Source: Aurantimonas aggregata (GTDB taxonomy: Bacteria > Pseudomonadota > Alphaproteobacteria > Rhizobiales > Rhizobiaceae). Taken from it: 64,000 nt of DNA. Shown here piece after piece: positions 27,153 through 35,334 of the stretch; positions within the stretch are counted from its first letter, which is position 1, and each line of letters begins with the position of its first letter. A program made the translations under genes and the position numbers. Below the pieces are notes generated by a model, which was given only the letters and a program-made list of their open reading frames with translations, did no database searches and was not told where the DNA came from. The stretch spans positions 25,688-89,687 of the forward strand of contig NZ_JAAAMJ010000017.1 of assembly GCF_010500835.1 (NCBI RefSeq), written 5' to 3'.

Positions 27153-27614
27153 CTAGTCGCCTTTCAGCGTCTCGAGATAGGCAACGACATCCTCGACCTG
27201 CTGGGCCGTGAGGATCGGCTTGCCCTGATATTTTTCGGCGACGTTGACGCCGACATCGAGCGTGTAGAAGCCCGGCATGACGGTCTGTTCGCCGAAGACC
27301 TGCTTGGCGTCGACCAGGATCGCGCGCAGCTGGCCCGGCTCCCAGCGATCGGCGACGCCGTTCATCTCCGGCCCGACATTGCCGTGGAACAGCTGGTCGT
27401 CGAGATCGGCATTGGCATGGCAGGCCAGGCAGTTGCCGAGGCCGCGATCCATGAAGACGCTCCGACCCTCGGCCGGGTCGCCGGCCTTGTCGGTCAGCGG
27501 ATCGGCGATCTGGGCGTCGGCAAAGGATACATCGGCAGGAGCGGTCTCGGCTGCAAGGGCCAGCGGCGGCAACGCCATGGTCAGAGCAAGGCCGAGCGCG
27601 AACGGGCGCATCAT
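27153..27614 (-). CDS. soxX: SoxX, monohaem cytochrome c
   Basis: Cytochrome c of 153 residues with a Sec signal (ends PPLALA) and one haem site, CLACH. The ATG at 27614 is chosen because it follows a GGGAGGT ribosome site at 27626-27632 and directly opens the signal peptide; the longer frame upstream would place 31 odd residues before it. SoxX accepts electrons in the SoxAX complex. The 150-bp region upstream is AT-rich and likely holds the promoter of soxXYZABCD. Confidence 0.92.
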   Translation of the reverse strand: MMRPFALGLALTMALPPLALAAETAPADVSFADAQIADPLTDKAGDPAEGRSVFMDRGLGNCLACHANADLDDQLFHGNVGPEMNGVADRWEPGQLRAILVDAKQVFGEQTVMPGFYTLDVGVNVAEKYQGKPILTAQQVEDVVAYLETLKGD

Positions 27615-27764
27615 GGACAAATTATACCTCCCGAATGCCGGCTTTCGTCGGCCGAAACTGCTTCGTTTTCCCGCAGTGAGTAAAGCAGTCCGGGAGAATG
27701 AATGCAAGTATTGTTATTTTCGAATGTATTGCGACTGCTCACGGTTTGCACCGCAGCGCAGCAA

Positions 27765-28349
27765 TCACTGGCTCGACTCTATTGTGGCACCGGCCTCGGC
27801 CAGCTTGCGAGCATGATATTTCTGAAAATGCTCCTCGCCCTGGTATCCCTTTTCGCGGACCCACTGGAACATGTGCAGGAACGTCTGCTTGCCGAAGGCG
27901 CCCGGCATGGTGGCAACGGCGGCGTCGCCGGCGGTCCCTTCCGATGGGGCTGATTCCGGCATGAACAGGATCGTCGGGGTGAACACCACGCGCCAGCGCC
28001 GCGCCGCGGTCTTTTCCGCCAGCGTGCTGCCGTCGAGATCGGTGACCTCCTCGTCGCCGAAGAGATTGTACTGGACCACGTGGAAATTCGCCGCGATGTA
28101 GTCGGCGACCGCCGGGTCGGCGAGCACCTCCTCGTGCATCTGCCGGCAGTAGATGCAGCCGCGCTGCTCGAACACCAGCGCCAGGCGCTTGCCGTCGGCG
28201 CGGGCCGCCTCGATGTCGTCGGCGACGTCGCGGAATGTCAGGGTGAACCACGGCTCCTTGTGCAGCCCGTCGTCGCCCACCTCCGCGGCAGGGGCCGCCG
28301 AGGCCAGACACAACAGCGCCGCAGCGGCGAAAAAAATCTGCCTCATCAT
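27765..28349 (-). CDS. soxW: SoxW-type periplasmic thioredoxin
   Basis: Thioredoxin-fold protein of 194 residues with a Sec signal (about 1-22) and the redox motif CIYC in FEQRGCIYCRQMHEE. In Sox clusters SoxV passes reductant from the cytosol to SoxW, which keeps SoxY in its reduced state. The ATG at 28349 follows an AGGGAGGAGA ribosome site. It comes 41 bp after soxV. Confidence 0.88.
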   Translation of the reverse strand: MMRQIFFAAAALLCLASAAPAAEVGDDGLHKEPWFTLTFRDVADDIEAARADGKRLALVFEQRGCIYCRQMHEEVLADPAVADYIAANFHVVQYNLFGDEEVTDLDGSTLAEKTAARRWRVVFTPTILFMPESAPSEGTAGDAAVATMPGAFGKQTFLHMFQWVREKGYQGEEHFQKYHARKLAEAGATIESSQ

Positions 28350-28390
28350 GCGCTTCTCCTCCCTTGTTTCCGGCGCGCCTGGCGCCGGAC

Positions 28391-29125
28391 CTAGCCGATC
28401 GTGGCAAAGACCGGAAAGGTCTCCAGCAACCAGTAGGATATGGTCGCCATCTGGCCGGTGACGAACAGGATACCGGTCAGCACCAGCGCGCCACCCATGA
28501 TCTTCTCGACCGTTTCCATATGCCGGCGGAACCGTGCCGCCAGAGCCAGGAACCTGGTGGCGAAGGCCGCCGCCAGCAAGAAGGGCACGCCGATCCCGAG
28601 CGAATAGGCGGCGAGCAGCCCGGCACCGCGCAGCGCCGTGTCCTGCGTGCCGGCGACGAACAGGATGGCAGCCAGGACGGGCCCGACGCAAGGCGTCCAG
28701 CCGAAGGCGAAGGCAAGGCCGATCACGTAGGCGCCGGCCGGGCCGGCCGGCTTGCGCGCCACCTGCACCCGCGCCTCGCGGTAGAGCAGCGCCAGCCGGA
28801 ACACGCCGAGGAAATGCAGCCCCATGACGATGATGATGATGCCGGCAATCACCGACAGGACGTCGAACCACTCGGCGACGACCTGCCCCAGCACGCTGGC
28901 GGTGGCGCCCAGCGCCACGAAGACGGTGGTGAAGCCGGCGACGAAGGCGAGCGAGGCCAGCATGATCTGGCGCTTGACCGCCGGCTCGGCGCCGCGGTCG
29001 CGGACCTGGTCGAAGCTCAGCCCCGCCAGATAGGCGAGATAGGGCGGGACGATCGGCAGAACGCATGGCGAGACGAAGGACAAGAGCCCCGCCAGCAAGG
29101 CTGCGCCGTAGCCAACATCTAGCAT
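28391..29125 (-). CDS. soxV: SoxV, CcdA/DsbD-like membrane thiol reductant transporter
   Basis: CcdA-family protein of 244 residues with six predicted membrane segments and the two membrane cysteines in FVSPCVLPIVPPYLAYLAG (about 17-36) and FGWTPCVGPVLAA (about 130), which relay electrons from cytoplasmic thioredoxin. The ATG at 29125 gives the standard N-terminus MLDVGYGAALLAGLLSF. It is divergent from soxS. Confidence 0.9.
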   Translation of the reverse strand: MLDVGYGAALLAGLLSFVSPCVLPIVPPYLAYLAGLSFDQVRDRGAEPAVKRQIMLASLAFVAGFTTVFVALGATASVLGQVVAEWFDVLSVIAGIIIIVMGLHFLGVFRLALLYREARVQVARKPAGPAGAYVIGLAFAFGWTPCVGPVLAAILFVAGTQDTALRGAGLLAAYSLGIGVPFLLAAAFATRFLALAARFRRHMETVEKIMGGALVLTGILFVTGQMATISYWLLETFPVFATIG

Positions 29126-29195
29126 TTGGACGTTTCCGGGTGCGACATTATGTGGTGCTCCCGGAAGCGCTTGTGATTGCGCCGATCCGGGCTTC

Positions 29196-29214
29196 GCATT
29201 AAATAGAAGAATGC
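29196..29214. promoter_or_regulatory. Inverted repeat in the soxV-soxS divergent promoter
   Basis: GCATT-n9-AATGC repeat in an AT-rich patch. It overlaps the first possible soxS start codon (29211). It is a candidate operator for SoxR, which in related clusters binds upstream of soxV. Confidence 0.4.
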
Positions 29215-29651
29215 ATATGTTTTCATCTATTGCAAACCGGATGCTCGCGATGACACGGCCGCCCGGCCGGCGCTTCGCTCTGCTGACCACCCTGCTGCTG
29301 GCCTTCGCGGCGATGCCGGGCCGAGCGGCCCTGGCCGCCGAGCTGCTGGTGCTGGAGCGGCCCGGCTGCATCTGGTGCGAGCGCTTCGACGCCGAGATCG
29401 CGCCGGCCTATCCGGCGACGGCGGCCGGGCGCCTCGCGCCGCTGCGCCGCGTCGACCTGACCGAGCCCTGGCCGGAAGACCTCGCGGACGTCGCCAAGGA
29501 GCGGGTGACCCCGACCTTCGTGCTCGTCGAGGATGGTCAGGAGATCGCCCGGATGCGAGGCTATCCGGGGGACGCGTTCTTCTGGGGCCTTCTCGACGAC
29601 ATGCTGGCCAAACTGACGGGCGGCGCCGACGCGTCCGACCCAGCGATCTGA
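29211..29651 (+). CDS. soxS: SoxS-type periplasmic thioredoxin-fold protein
   Basis: Protein of 146 residues with a signal/anchor (about 20-43, ending AALA), then a short thioredoxin-like domain with CIWC in LERPGCIWCERFDAEIAP. SoxS keeps SoxYZ reduced and active. Starts at 29211 or 29217 are both possible; the second would free the operator repeat at 29196-29214. soxR follows after 13 bp. Confidence 0.85.
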   Translation: MHMFSSIANRMLAMTRPPGRRFALLTTLLLAFAAMPGRAALAAELLVLERPGCIWCERFDAEIAPAYPATAAGRLAPLRRVDLTEPWPEDLADVAKERVTPTFVLVEDGQEIARMRGYPGDAFFWGLLDDMLAKLTGGADASDPAI

Positions 29652-29664
29652 TCGAGCGAGTGAA

Positions 29665-30039
29665 TTGAGCAATCTCACCAACTGGTCCGTCCCGAAATTC
29701 GACCCCTCCACCTCGCCGGAGGAGACCGAGGCGTTCTTCGCACAGGCGCGCAAGGCAAGCGACCTCCTGAAGGCGATGTCGCACGAGATGCGGCTGGTCA
29801 TCCTCTGTCTCCTGTCCGAGGGCGAACGCTCGGTAGGCGACATCGAGGCGATCCTGTCGATGCCGCAGGCGGCGGTGTCGCAGCAGCTGGCGCGGTTGCG
29901 CCTCGACCGGCTGGTGAAGACGCGCCGCGACGGGCGAACCGTCTACTACCGGCTGGCCAACGAGGAAGTCACCTCGCTGATCGGCACGCTCTACGAGCTG
30001 TTCTGCGCCCCGGTCCGCAAGAAGCGCGGCGGCGACTGA
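29665..30039 (+). CDS. soxR: SoxR, ArsR-family persulfide-type repressor of sox genes
   Basis: ArsR/SmtB winged-helix regulator of 124 residues with recognition region MPQAAVSQQLARLRLDRLVKTRRDG. Two cysteines, Cys48 (RLVILCLL) and Cys114 (YELFCAPV), are placed like those of the BigR/SqrR group, which release DNA after forming a sulfur bridge with reactive sulfur species. The start is a TTG at 29665, preceded by GAGCGAG; no in-frame ATG exists before the helix-turn-helix. It probably represses the divergent sox operons in the absence of thiosulfate. Confidence 0.85.
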   Translation: MSNLTNWSVPKFDPSTSPEETEAFFAQARKASDLLKAMSHEMRLVILCLLSEGERSVGDIEAILSMPQAAVSQQLARLRLDRLVKTRRDGRTVYYRLANEEVTSLIGTLYELFCAPVRKKRGGD

Positions 30040-30160
30040 CCGCTTTCGCCGGTCGCGGCCTGTATCGCGACCCTGAAACGCCGAGTCGCTTGTGACTGCT
30101 GACCAGCGGGGCTAGGCTTTCCTTCGAAGCGTTCCAAGAAGACGCTCGGGAGGCACCATC

Positions 30161-31258
30161 ATGTTGATCGAAAGCGGCCTCGCGCTGCCGCTGGCGGGTC
30201 TCGTCGCCGGCGTGGCGATGGGCTACGTCGCGCGGCGGCACCATTTCTGCACCTTGTCCGCCCTGGAGCGGCGCTGGTACGCTGGCGACGACAACGGCGT
30301 GCGCGCCTGGGGCCTGGCGATCCTCGTCGCCATCTTCCTCACCCAGGCCCTGGTGCTCGCCGGCCTGTTCGATCCAAGCCAGAGCTTCTACCTGACGCCG
30401 AGCTTCGGCTGGACGGGCGCGGTGCTCGGCGGGCTCGCCTTCGGCTTCGGCATGGCGCTCGTCGGCACCTGCGGCTTCGGCGCGCTGGTGCGGCTCGGCG
30501 GCGGCTCGCTGGGTGGGCTGGTGGTGGTCATCGTCCTCGGCCTCGCCGCCCTCGCCACGCAGCGGGGGATCATCGCGCTCGGACGGGTCGCGATCGTCGA
30601 TTCGCAGGCCGTCGATCTCACCCGGATGGGCTCGCCCGACCAGTCGCTCGGCAGCCTGATCAGCGCCGTCACCGGACGCGAGGTCTCCGCGATCGTCACG
30701 CTCGTCGTCGTCGCTTCCCTCGCCGCATGGGTGTTCCGGTCCGCCGCCTTCCGGAACGACCGCGGCAAGGTCACCGCCGGGATCGCGATCGGCGCAGCGG
30801 TCGCCTTCGGCTGGGTGGCGACGTCCTTCATCGCCGCCCGCTCCTTCGCACCGGTGCAGATCGAGAGCGCCTCCTTCGTGGTGCCGCCCGGCGACGTGAT
30901 CCTGCAGCTGATCGCGGTGACGGGCGCCCTGCCCGATTACGGCGCCGGGCTCGTTCTCGGCGTGGTGCTCGGCGCCGCGGCGGCGGCCGTGCGGCGCCAC
31001 GACGTGCGATGGGAAGCCTGCGACGATGCGCGCGAACTGTCGCGGCACCTCGCCGGCGCGGTGCTGATGGGGGTCGGCGGGGTGTTCGCCCTCGGCTGCA
31101 CGATCGGCCAGGGCATATCCGCGGCCTCGCTGCTGACGATCTCCGCGCCGATCGCGCTGGTCTCGATCGCCGTGGGCGCGCGGCTCGGCCTCGCTTTCAT
31201 TCTCGAAGGCTCGATCCGCCACGCCTTCCTGCGGATCGAGCGGGGCCCGGCCGAGTAG
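30161..31258 (+). CDS. YeeE/YedE-family transporter (SoxT-like, copy 2)
   Basis: Membrane protein of 365 residues with about ten hydrophobic segments. The conserved cysteines are at HHFCTLSALERR (about 29), VGTCGFGALVR (about 98) and LGCTIGQGISAASLL (about 309). It follows soxR by 121 bp. Such proteins beside soxR are called SoxT and import thiosulfate or a signalling sulfur compound. It is a distinct paralog of the copy at 19645-20733. Confidence 0.88.
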   Translation: MLIESGLALPLAGLVAGVAMGYVARRHHFCTLSALERRWYAGDDNGVRAWGLAILVAIFLTQALVLAGLFDPSQSFYLTPSFGWTGAVLGGLAFGFGMALVGTCGFGALVRLGGGSLGGLVVVIVLGLAALATQRGIIALGRVAIVDSQAVDLTRMGSPDQSLGSLISAVTGREVSAIVTLVVVASLAAWVFRSAAFRNDRGKVTAGIAIGAAVAFGWVATSFIAARSFAPVQIESASFVVPPGDVILQLIAVTGALPDYGAGLVLGVVLGAAAAAVRRHDVRWEACDDARELSRHLAGAVLMGVGGVFALGCTIGQGISAASLLTISAPIALVSIAVGARLGLAFILEGSIRHAFLRIERGPAE

Positions 31259-31259
31259 C

Positions 31260-32165
31260 TCAGGCGCTTTCGGGGACGAAGCGGAAGCCGGCGCCGGCCG
31301 TCTCAACGCGCCCGAGGCCGCCATTCGGCAGATGGAAGCCGACGAAGCGCAGCTTCTCCGACGCCAGCCGGTCGAGCAGCGCAGTACGGGTCCTGGCCGC
31401 CGTCTCGGGGTCCTGGTCGGCGGCCCAGGCAAGGTCCGGCCGGGCAAACGAGATCGGATCGTTGATGATCGCATCGCCGACCACCATCACCGGCGCGTCC
31501 GCCCCGTGCAGCACGAAGGCGCAGTGGCCCGGCGTATGGCCGAAGGCGGCGACCGCCTCGATGCCGGAGATCACCTCCGTGCCGGGCTTGAACAGCGTGC
31601 TGCGTTCCTCGATCGCGTCGAAACGGCTGCGGGCGCCGATGACGAAAACCTGGCGGTCTTCCGGCATCTCGGAAAGCGCGGCGTCGGAGCGCCAGTAGTC
31701 CCACTCCGTCTGGCAGACATGGAATGCCGCATTGGCGAAGGGCACCTCGTCGAAATCGTCGAGGACGCCCCAGATGTGGTCGGGATGGGCGTGGGTGAAG
31801 ATGACGTCCGTCACCGCGGCCGGGTCGATGCCGGCGGCGTCCAGGCTCTCGGGCAGCTTGCCGGCGCTCGGCATGAAGTTCGTGCCCGCGCCGGCGTCGA
31901 ACAGGACGAGCCGGTCCCCGCTGCGATGCAGCGTGAGAATGCAGGGCGAGGCGAGCGTCGTGCCGAGCGCGCCGCGATCGACGCCGATCTCCTGGAGCAC
32001 TTCGGCGGAAATACCCCGAAGAACGAAGTCCGTGGGCATTTCGAGATGGCCGTCGCTGAGCGTCGTCAGCGCGTCGCTCGCCGCCGACGCGCCGAAGCGC
32101 GAGCCGAGCCCGAGCGATCCGGCCAGGGCGGCGGCCCCGATCGTGAAGCGTCGTCTGGTGAGCAT
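31260..32165 (-). CDS. Tat-exported metallo-beta-lactamase-fold hydrolase
   Basis: Protein of 301 residues with a Tat signal (TRRRFTIGAAALAGSLG) and an MBL fold: the zinc motif THAHPDHIWG (about 133-142), the later histidine HTPGHCAF and the bridging aspartate GDAIIND. The ATG at 32165 follows an AGGGGGG-type ribosome site. Its position next to sox genes suggests a sulfur-related thiolesterase or persulfide hydrolase, possibly SoxH-like, but the substrate is unknown. It converges on the SoxT-like gene with a 1-bp gap. Confidence 0.8.
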   Translation of the reverse strand: MLTRRRFTIGAAALAGSLGLGSRFGASAASDALTTLSDGHLEMPTDFVLRGISAEVLQEIGVDRGALGTTLASPCILTLHRSGDRLVLFDAGAGTNFMPSAGKLPESLDAAGIDPAAVTDVIFTHAHPDHIWGVLDDFDEVPFANAAFHVCQTEWDYWRSDAALSEMPEDRQVFVIGARSRFDAIEERSTLFKPGTEVISGIEAVAAFGHTPGHCAFVLHGADAPVMVVGDAIINDPISFARPDLAWAADQDPETAARTRTALLDRLASEKLRFVGFHLPNGGLGRVETAGAGFRFVPESA

Positions 32166-32250
32166 GATGTCCCCCCTGCAGCTGCCCTCAGATTGCAGGC
32201 GCATGATATATAGAAAATTTCACATGTATAGACGGCGAGCCGGCGTCGCC

Positions 32251-33117
32251 TCAACCCTTGATATGGGGTCGGAATTCCGGAGCGACCTGGCCGAAGTTGA
32301 AGCATGCGACCAGGAACACGCCCCCCAGCGTGTTTCCCAGGATCGTCGGCAGGAAGAAACGGAAGGCGTAGTCGTGGAGCGAGGCTTCGCCGATATGCAC
32401 CAGATACGAGGCCTCGACCGATCCGGCGATGATGTGGGCGAGATGGGCCACGGCCACGACATAGGTCACGATGATGATCACGAAGGGCCTGGAATCGCCG
32501 GAAGCCGGCATGAGCCAGACCATCAGGGCAATGAGCCATCCGGCGAACACCGCCTTGAGGAACATCGACCCGAAGGGTGAGGCCATGGTGCTTCGGGAGA
32601 ACTCGGCGAGGGCCGCCTTCATCTCCGTGTCGAACAGCGGCGTGAAGGCGAGGACCGCCGAGAAGATCCACGTCGCCGCGATGTTGGCGGCGAGGACGAT
32701 TCCCCAGAGCCGCAACACCCGCCAGAGTCGATACCAGCTCGGCCCGCGCAGCAACGGCAGGATCGGCGTCAGCGTGTTCTCGGTGAAAAGCTGCTGGCGA
32801 CCGAGCACGACGATGAGAAAGCCCACCGTGTAGCCGAGCGACGTCAGGAGATGACGCCAAGGCGTATCCGGCAGGGACACCATGAAGACTGCCGGCACGA
32901 CGACCGAGAAGCCGATGGAGAGGCCCGCTGCCAGTCCGGACATCATCAGGGCAAAGCCGGTTCGATCGAGTTCCCGCTCGCCCTCCGCCCGGATGGTCTC
33001 GTGGATGAGGGTCGCGCTCGGCCGGCTCTGATGGTCGACCGCCCGCCGCTCCTCGGTATTGAGATCCTCCGCGTCGGACGCCGGGCTCAGGCGGTTCTCA
33101 TGCACGTCCTGATCCAT
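32251..33117 (-). CDS. Formate/nitrite transporter-family channel (YfdC-like)
   Basis: Protein of 288 residues with a charged N-terminal 50 residues then six membrane segments of the FNT (FocA/NirC/HSC) fold; family traits include GLAAGLSIGFSVVVP and GNTLGGVFLVACFNFGQV. FNT channels pass small monovalent anions such as formate, nitrite or hydrosulfide. The nearby sox cluster makes an HS--related role possible, but that is inference. Confidence 0.85.
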   Translation of the reverse strand: MDQDVHENRLSPASDAEDLNTEERRAVDHQSRPSATLIHETIRAEGERELDRTGFALMMSGLAAGLSIGFSVVVPAVFMVSLPDTPWRHLLTSLGYTVGFLIVVLGRQQLFTENTLTPILPLLRGPSWYRLWRVLRLWGIVLAANIAATWIFSAVLAFTPLFDTEMKAALAEFSRSTMASPFGSMFLKAVFAGWLIALMVWLMPASGDSRPFVIIIVTYVVAVAHLAHIIAGSVEASYLVHIGEASLHDYAFRFFLPTILGNTLGGVFLVACFNFGQVAPEFRPHIKG

Positions 33118-33319
33118 CGGGCGACTTTCTGAACGGGCGCCGCTCGGCCGTTACGGTGCGTTTTCTCAAGAGGGCGGCGCGGCGCCAGCGAATACACGGG
33201 ACACGAAATGCCCCGTGGGTTCTGCATCTGGAAGGCTGCGCCTGTTCGACTAGCCCCGCTCGGGTTTACTGGTTCTTGCGCGGCAGGCGACCCGCCGTCG
33301 CCAGGCCGCCCCCGCCGGG

Positions 33320-34609
33320 TCACCGCTGCCGGAAGGCCGCGGCGCGGCGGTGGCCTTCGAGGCCCTCGGCCGCGCTCTGGCGCACCGCCGGGGGCGCGAC
33401 GGCCGCGACGCCGCGCTCGTCCAGCCACTGGTGGGTGCAGATCTTGACGAAAGAGCCCACCCAGAGCCCGCCCGTGTAGCGGCCGGCGGCCATCGTCGGC
33501 AGCGTGTGGTTGGTGCCACAGCATTTGTCGGAATAGACGACGCTCGCCAAGGGCCCGATGAACAGCGAGCCGTAATTGCGCAGCCTGGCGGCGGTCGCCT
33601 GAGGGTCGGCGGTGTGCACCTGCAGGTGCTCGGCGGCGATGAAATCCGAATAGGCAATCATCGTCGCCTCGTCGGCGCAGACCGCGATCTCGCCGTAGTC
33701 GCGCCAGGCCGGCCCTGCCACGTTGGCGGTGGACAGGTCGAGGAGCTGGCGCTCGACGGCTTCCAGCGTCGCCTCGGCGAGCGCGCGATCGGTGGTGATC
33801 AGCCCGACTCGCGTGCGGATGTCGTGCTCGGCTTGGGCCAGCATGTCGGTGGCGATCATCTCCGGATCGCCGGTATGGTCGGCCACGGTGAAGATCTCGC
33901 TCGGCCCGGCCAGCTGATCGATCCCGACCGGACCGAAGACCTGGCGCTTGGCCTCGTTGACGAAGGCGTTGCCGGGTCCGACGATCTTGTCGACGGCGGG
34001 GATGGTCTCGGTGCCGAACGCCATCGCAGCGATCGCCTGCGCCCCGCCGACGAGGAAGATCCGGTCCGCGCCGGCGAGATGGCAGCCGGCGATCATCGCC
34101 GGATGGGCGGTCGGCGGCAGGCAGGCGATCACCTCCTCGCAGCCGGCGACCCTGGCCGGCACGATCGTCATCACGGGCGCGGACAGCAGCGGGTAACGCC
34201 CGCCGGGGACATAGGCGCCGATGCGCCGGATCGGGATGACCCGGTGGCCGAGATGCAGCCCCGGCAGCGGCTCGGATTCGAGCGGCAGGATCGTCGCCAG
34301 CTGGGCTTCGGCAAAGGCCCGGACGCGCTCGATGGCAAATTCCGTGTCGGCGCGCGTCTGCGGGTCGAGGGCCGCGAGGGCTGCCTGTCGCTGTTCCTGC
34401 GTTACCTCGAATTCCTGCAGGTCCGAGCCGTCGAACTCCCTGGCGTAGTCGCGGACCGCTGCATCGCCGCGTTCACGGACATTGCCGAGGATCGTCTTCA
34501 CCAGCGCCTCGATCGAGGCCGTGTCCGACACGGCATCGCGCTGCACGGCTTTGACGAAAGTGATCTTGTCGGCGAAAACCGGATCGAGCCTGGTCATTCT
34601 GCTGCCCAT
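33320..34609 (-). CDS. HisD-family dehydrogenase, likely sulfopropanediol 3-dehydrogenase type (HpsN-like)
   Basis: NAD-dependent two-step alcohol dehydrogenase of 429 residues in the histidinol dehydrogenase superfamily. The overall HisD motifs are kept (IGAYVPGGRYPLLSAPVMTIVPARVAG, KIVGPGNAFVNEAKRQVFG), but the C-terminal zone reads KCCGTNHTLPTMAAGRYTGGLWVGSFVKICTHQ in place of the 'AGPNHVLPT..FSSGLSV' of true HisD. This pattern is that of HpsN, which oxidises 2,3-dihydroxypropane-1-sulfonate to sulfolactate. A lone gene divergent from an XRE-cupin regulator fits catabolism rather than histidine synthesis. The exact substrate needs testing. Confidence 0.8.
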   Translation of the reverse strand: MGSRMTRLDPVFADKITFVKAVQRDAVSDTASIEALVKTILGNVRERGDAAVRDYAREFDGSDLQEFEVTQEQRQAALAALDPQTRADTEFAIERVRAFAEAQLATILPLESEPLPGLHLGHRVIPIRRIGAYVPGGRYPLLSAPVMTIVPARVAGCEEVIACLPPTAHPAMIAGCHLAGADRIFLVGGAQAIAAMAFGTETIPAVDKIVGPGNAFVNEAKRQVFGPVGIDQLAGPSEIFTVADHTGDPEMIATDMLAQAEHDIRTRVGLITTDRALAEATLEAVERQLLDLSTANVAGPAWRDYGEIAVCADEATMIAYSDFIAAEHLQVHTADPQATAARLRNYGSLFIGPLASVVYSDKCCGTNHTLPTMAAGRYTGGLWVGSFVKICTHQWLDERGVAAVAPPAVRQSAAEGLEGHRRAAAFRQR

Positions 34610-34680
34610 CGAGCGAGGAAGTGGGCGTCAGAATTGCGGAAAGCCGGCCGCCGTGCCATGGCGTCGGGCCGGCCGTTGAT

Positions 34681-34696
34681 TATTCTGCATGGAATA
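34681..34696. promoter_or_regulatory. Inverted repeat TATTC-n6-GAATA
   Basis: Palindrome in the promoter region between the HisD-like gene and the divergent XRE-cupin regulator gene, 54 bp before the latter's start. It is a plausible operator for that regulator. Confidence 0.4.
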
Positions 34697-34749
34697 CGCG
34701 CCTGGACAGGCCGGACTTCCTGCCATGCGACCAGATCGGGAGGAAGCAT

Positions 34750-35298
34750 ATGCCGAAGATCGGGGCGAAACTGCTGGAGCTGCGTCGCCGCCGCGACCTG
34801 ACGGTCCGCGAGGTCGCCAGTCGTTCGGGCCTGTCGCCATCGACCATCAGCCTGATCGAGCGCGACAGGATGAGCCCGTCCGTCAACACGATCGGCGCGA
34901 TCCTCGACGTCCTCGGCTCCACCCTGAACGGCTTCTTCGCCAGCCTCGAATCGACGGTCGGCTATTCGCCGTTCTACCAGTCCGCCGATCTGGTCGAGAT
35001 CGGCAACCCCAAGAGCATTTCCTACCGGATGATCGGGGTGAACCACCCGAACCGGGACATCCTGATCCTGCACGAACGCTACGTTCCCGGCGCCGATACG
35101 GGCGAGGCCTTCGCGCATCCCGCGCACGAGGGCGGCATGGTCATCGCCGGCTCGGTGGAGTTGACCGTCGGCGGCGCGACGCGAACGCTGCAGACCGGGG
35201 ACGGCTACTATTTCGACAGCCGGGAACGGCACCGTTTCCGCAACACCGGCGACGAACCCGCCGAGATCGTCAGCGCCATCTCGCCGCCGACCTACTAG
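34750..35298 (+). CDS. XRE-family regulator with C-terminal cupin sensor domain
   Basis: Regulator of 182 residues: an HTH_XRE domain at about 5-60 (LTVREVASRSGLSPSTISLIERDRMSPSVNTI) and a cupin domain at about 100-180 with a metal-site-like HPAHEGGMVIAG and DSRERHRFRNTG. The ATG at 34750 follows GGGAGGAAG. Such regulators bind small organic ligands in the cupin. The divergent arrangement suggests it controls the HisD-like gene. Confidence 0.88.
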   Translation: MPKIGAKLLELRRRRDLTVREVASRSGLSPSTISLIERDRMSPSVNTIGAILDVLGSTLNGFFASLESTVGYSPFYQSADLVEIGNPKSISYRMIGVNHPNRDILILHERYVPGADTGEAFAHPAHEGGMVIAGSVELTVGGATRTLQTGDGYYFDSRERHRFRNTGDEPAEIVSAISPPTY

Positions 35299-35334
35299 CG
35301 TTGCTTTTACTGAACAGACGAAGCGCCCGGCGCC

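Noticed and set aside
33320..34609. Histidine-biosynthetic HisD
   Set aside because: The active-site region near the C-terminus differs from true HisD, no other his gene is near, and it is paired with a catabolic-type XRE-cupin regulator.
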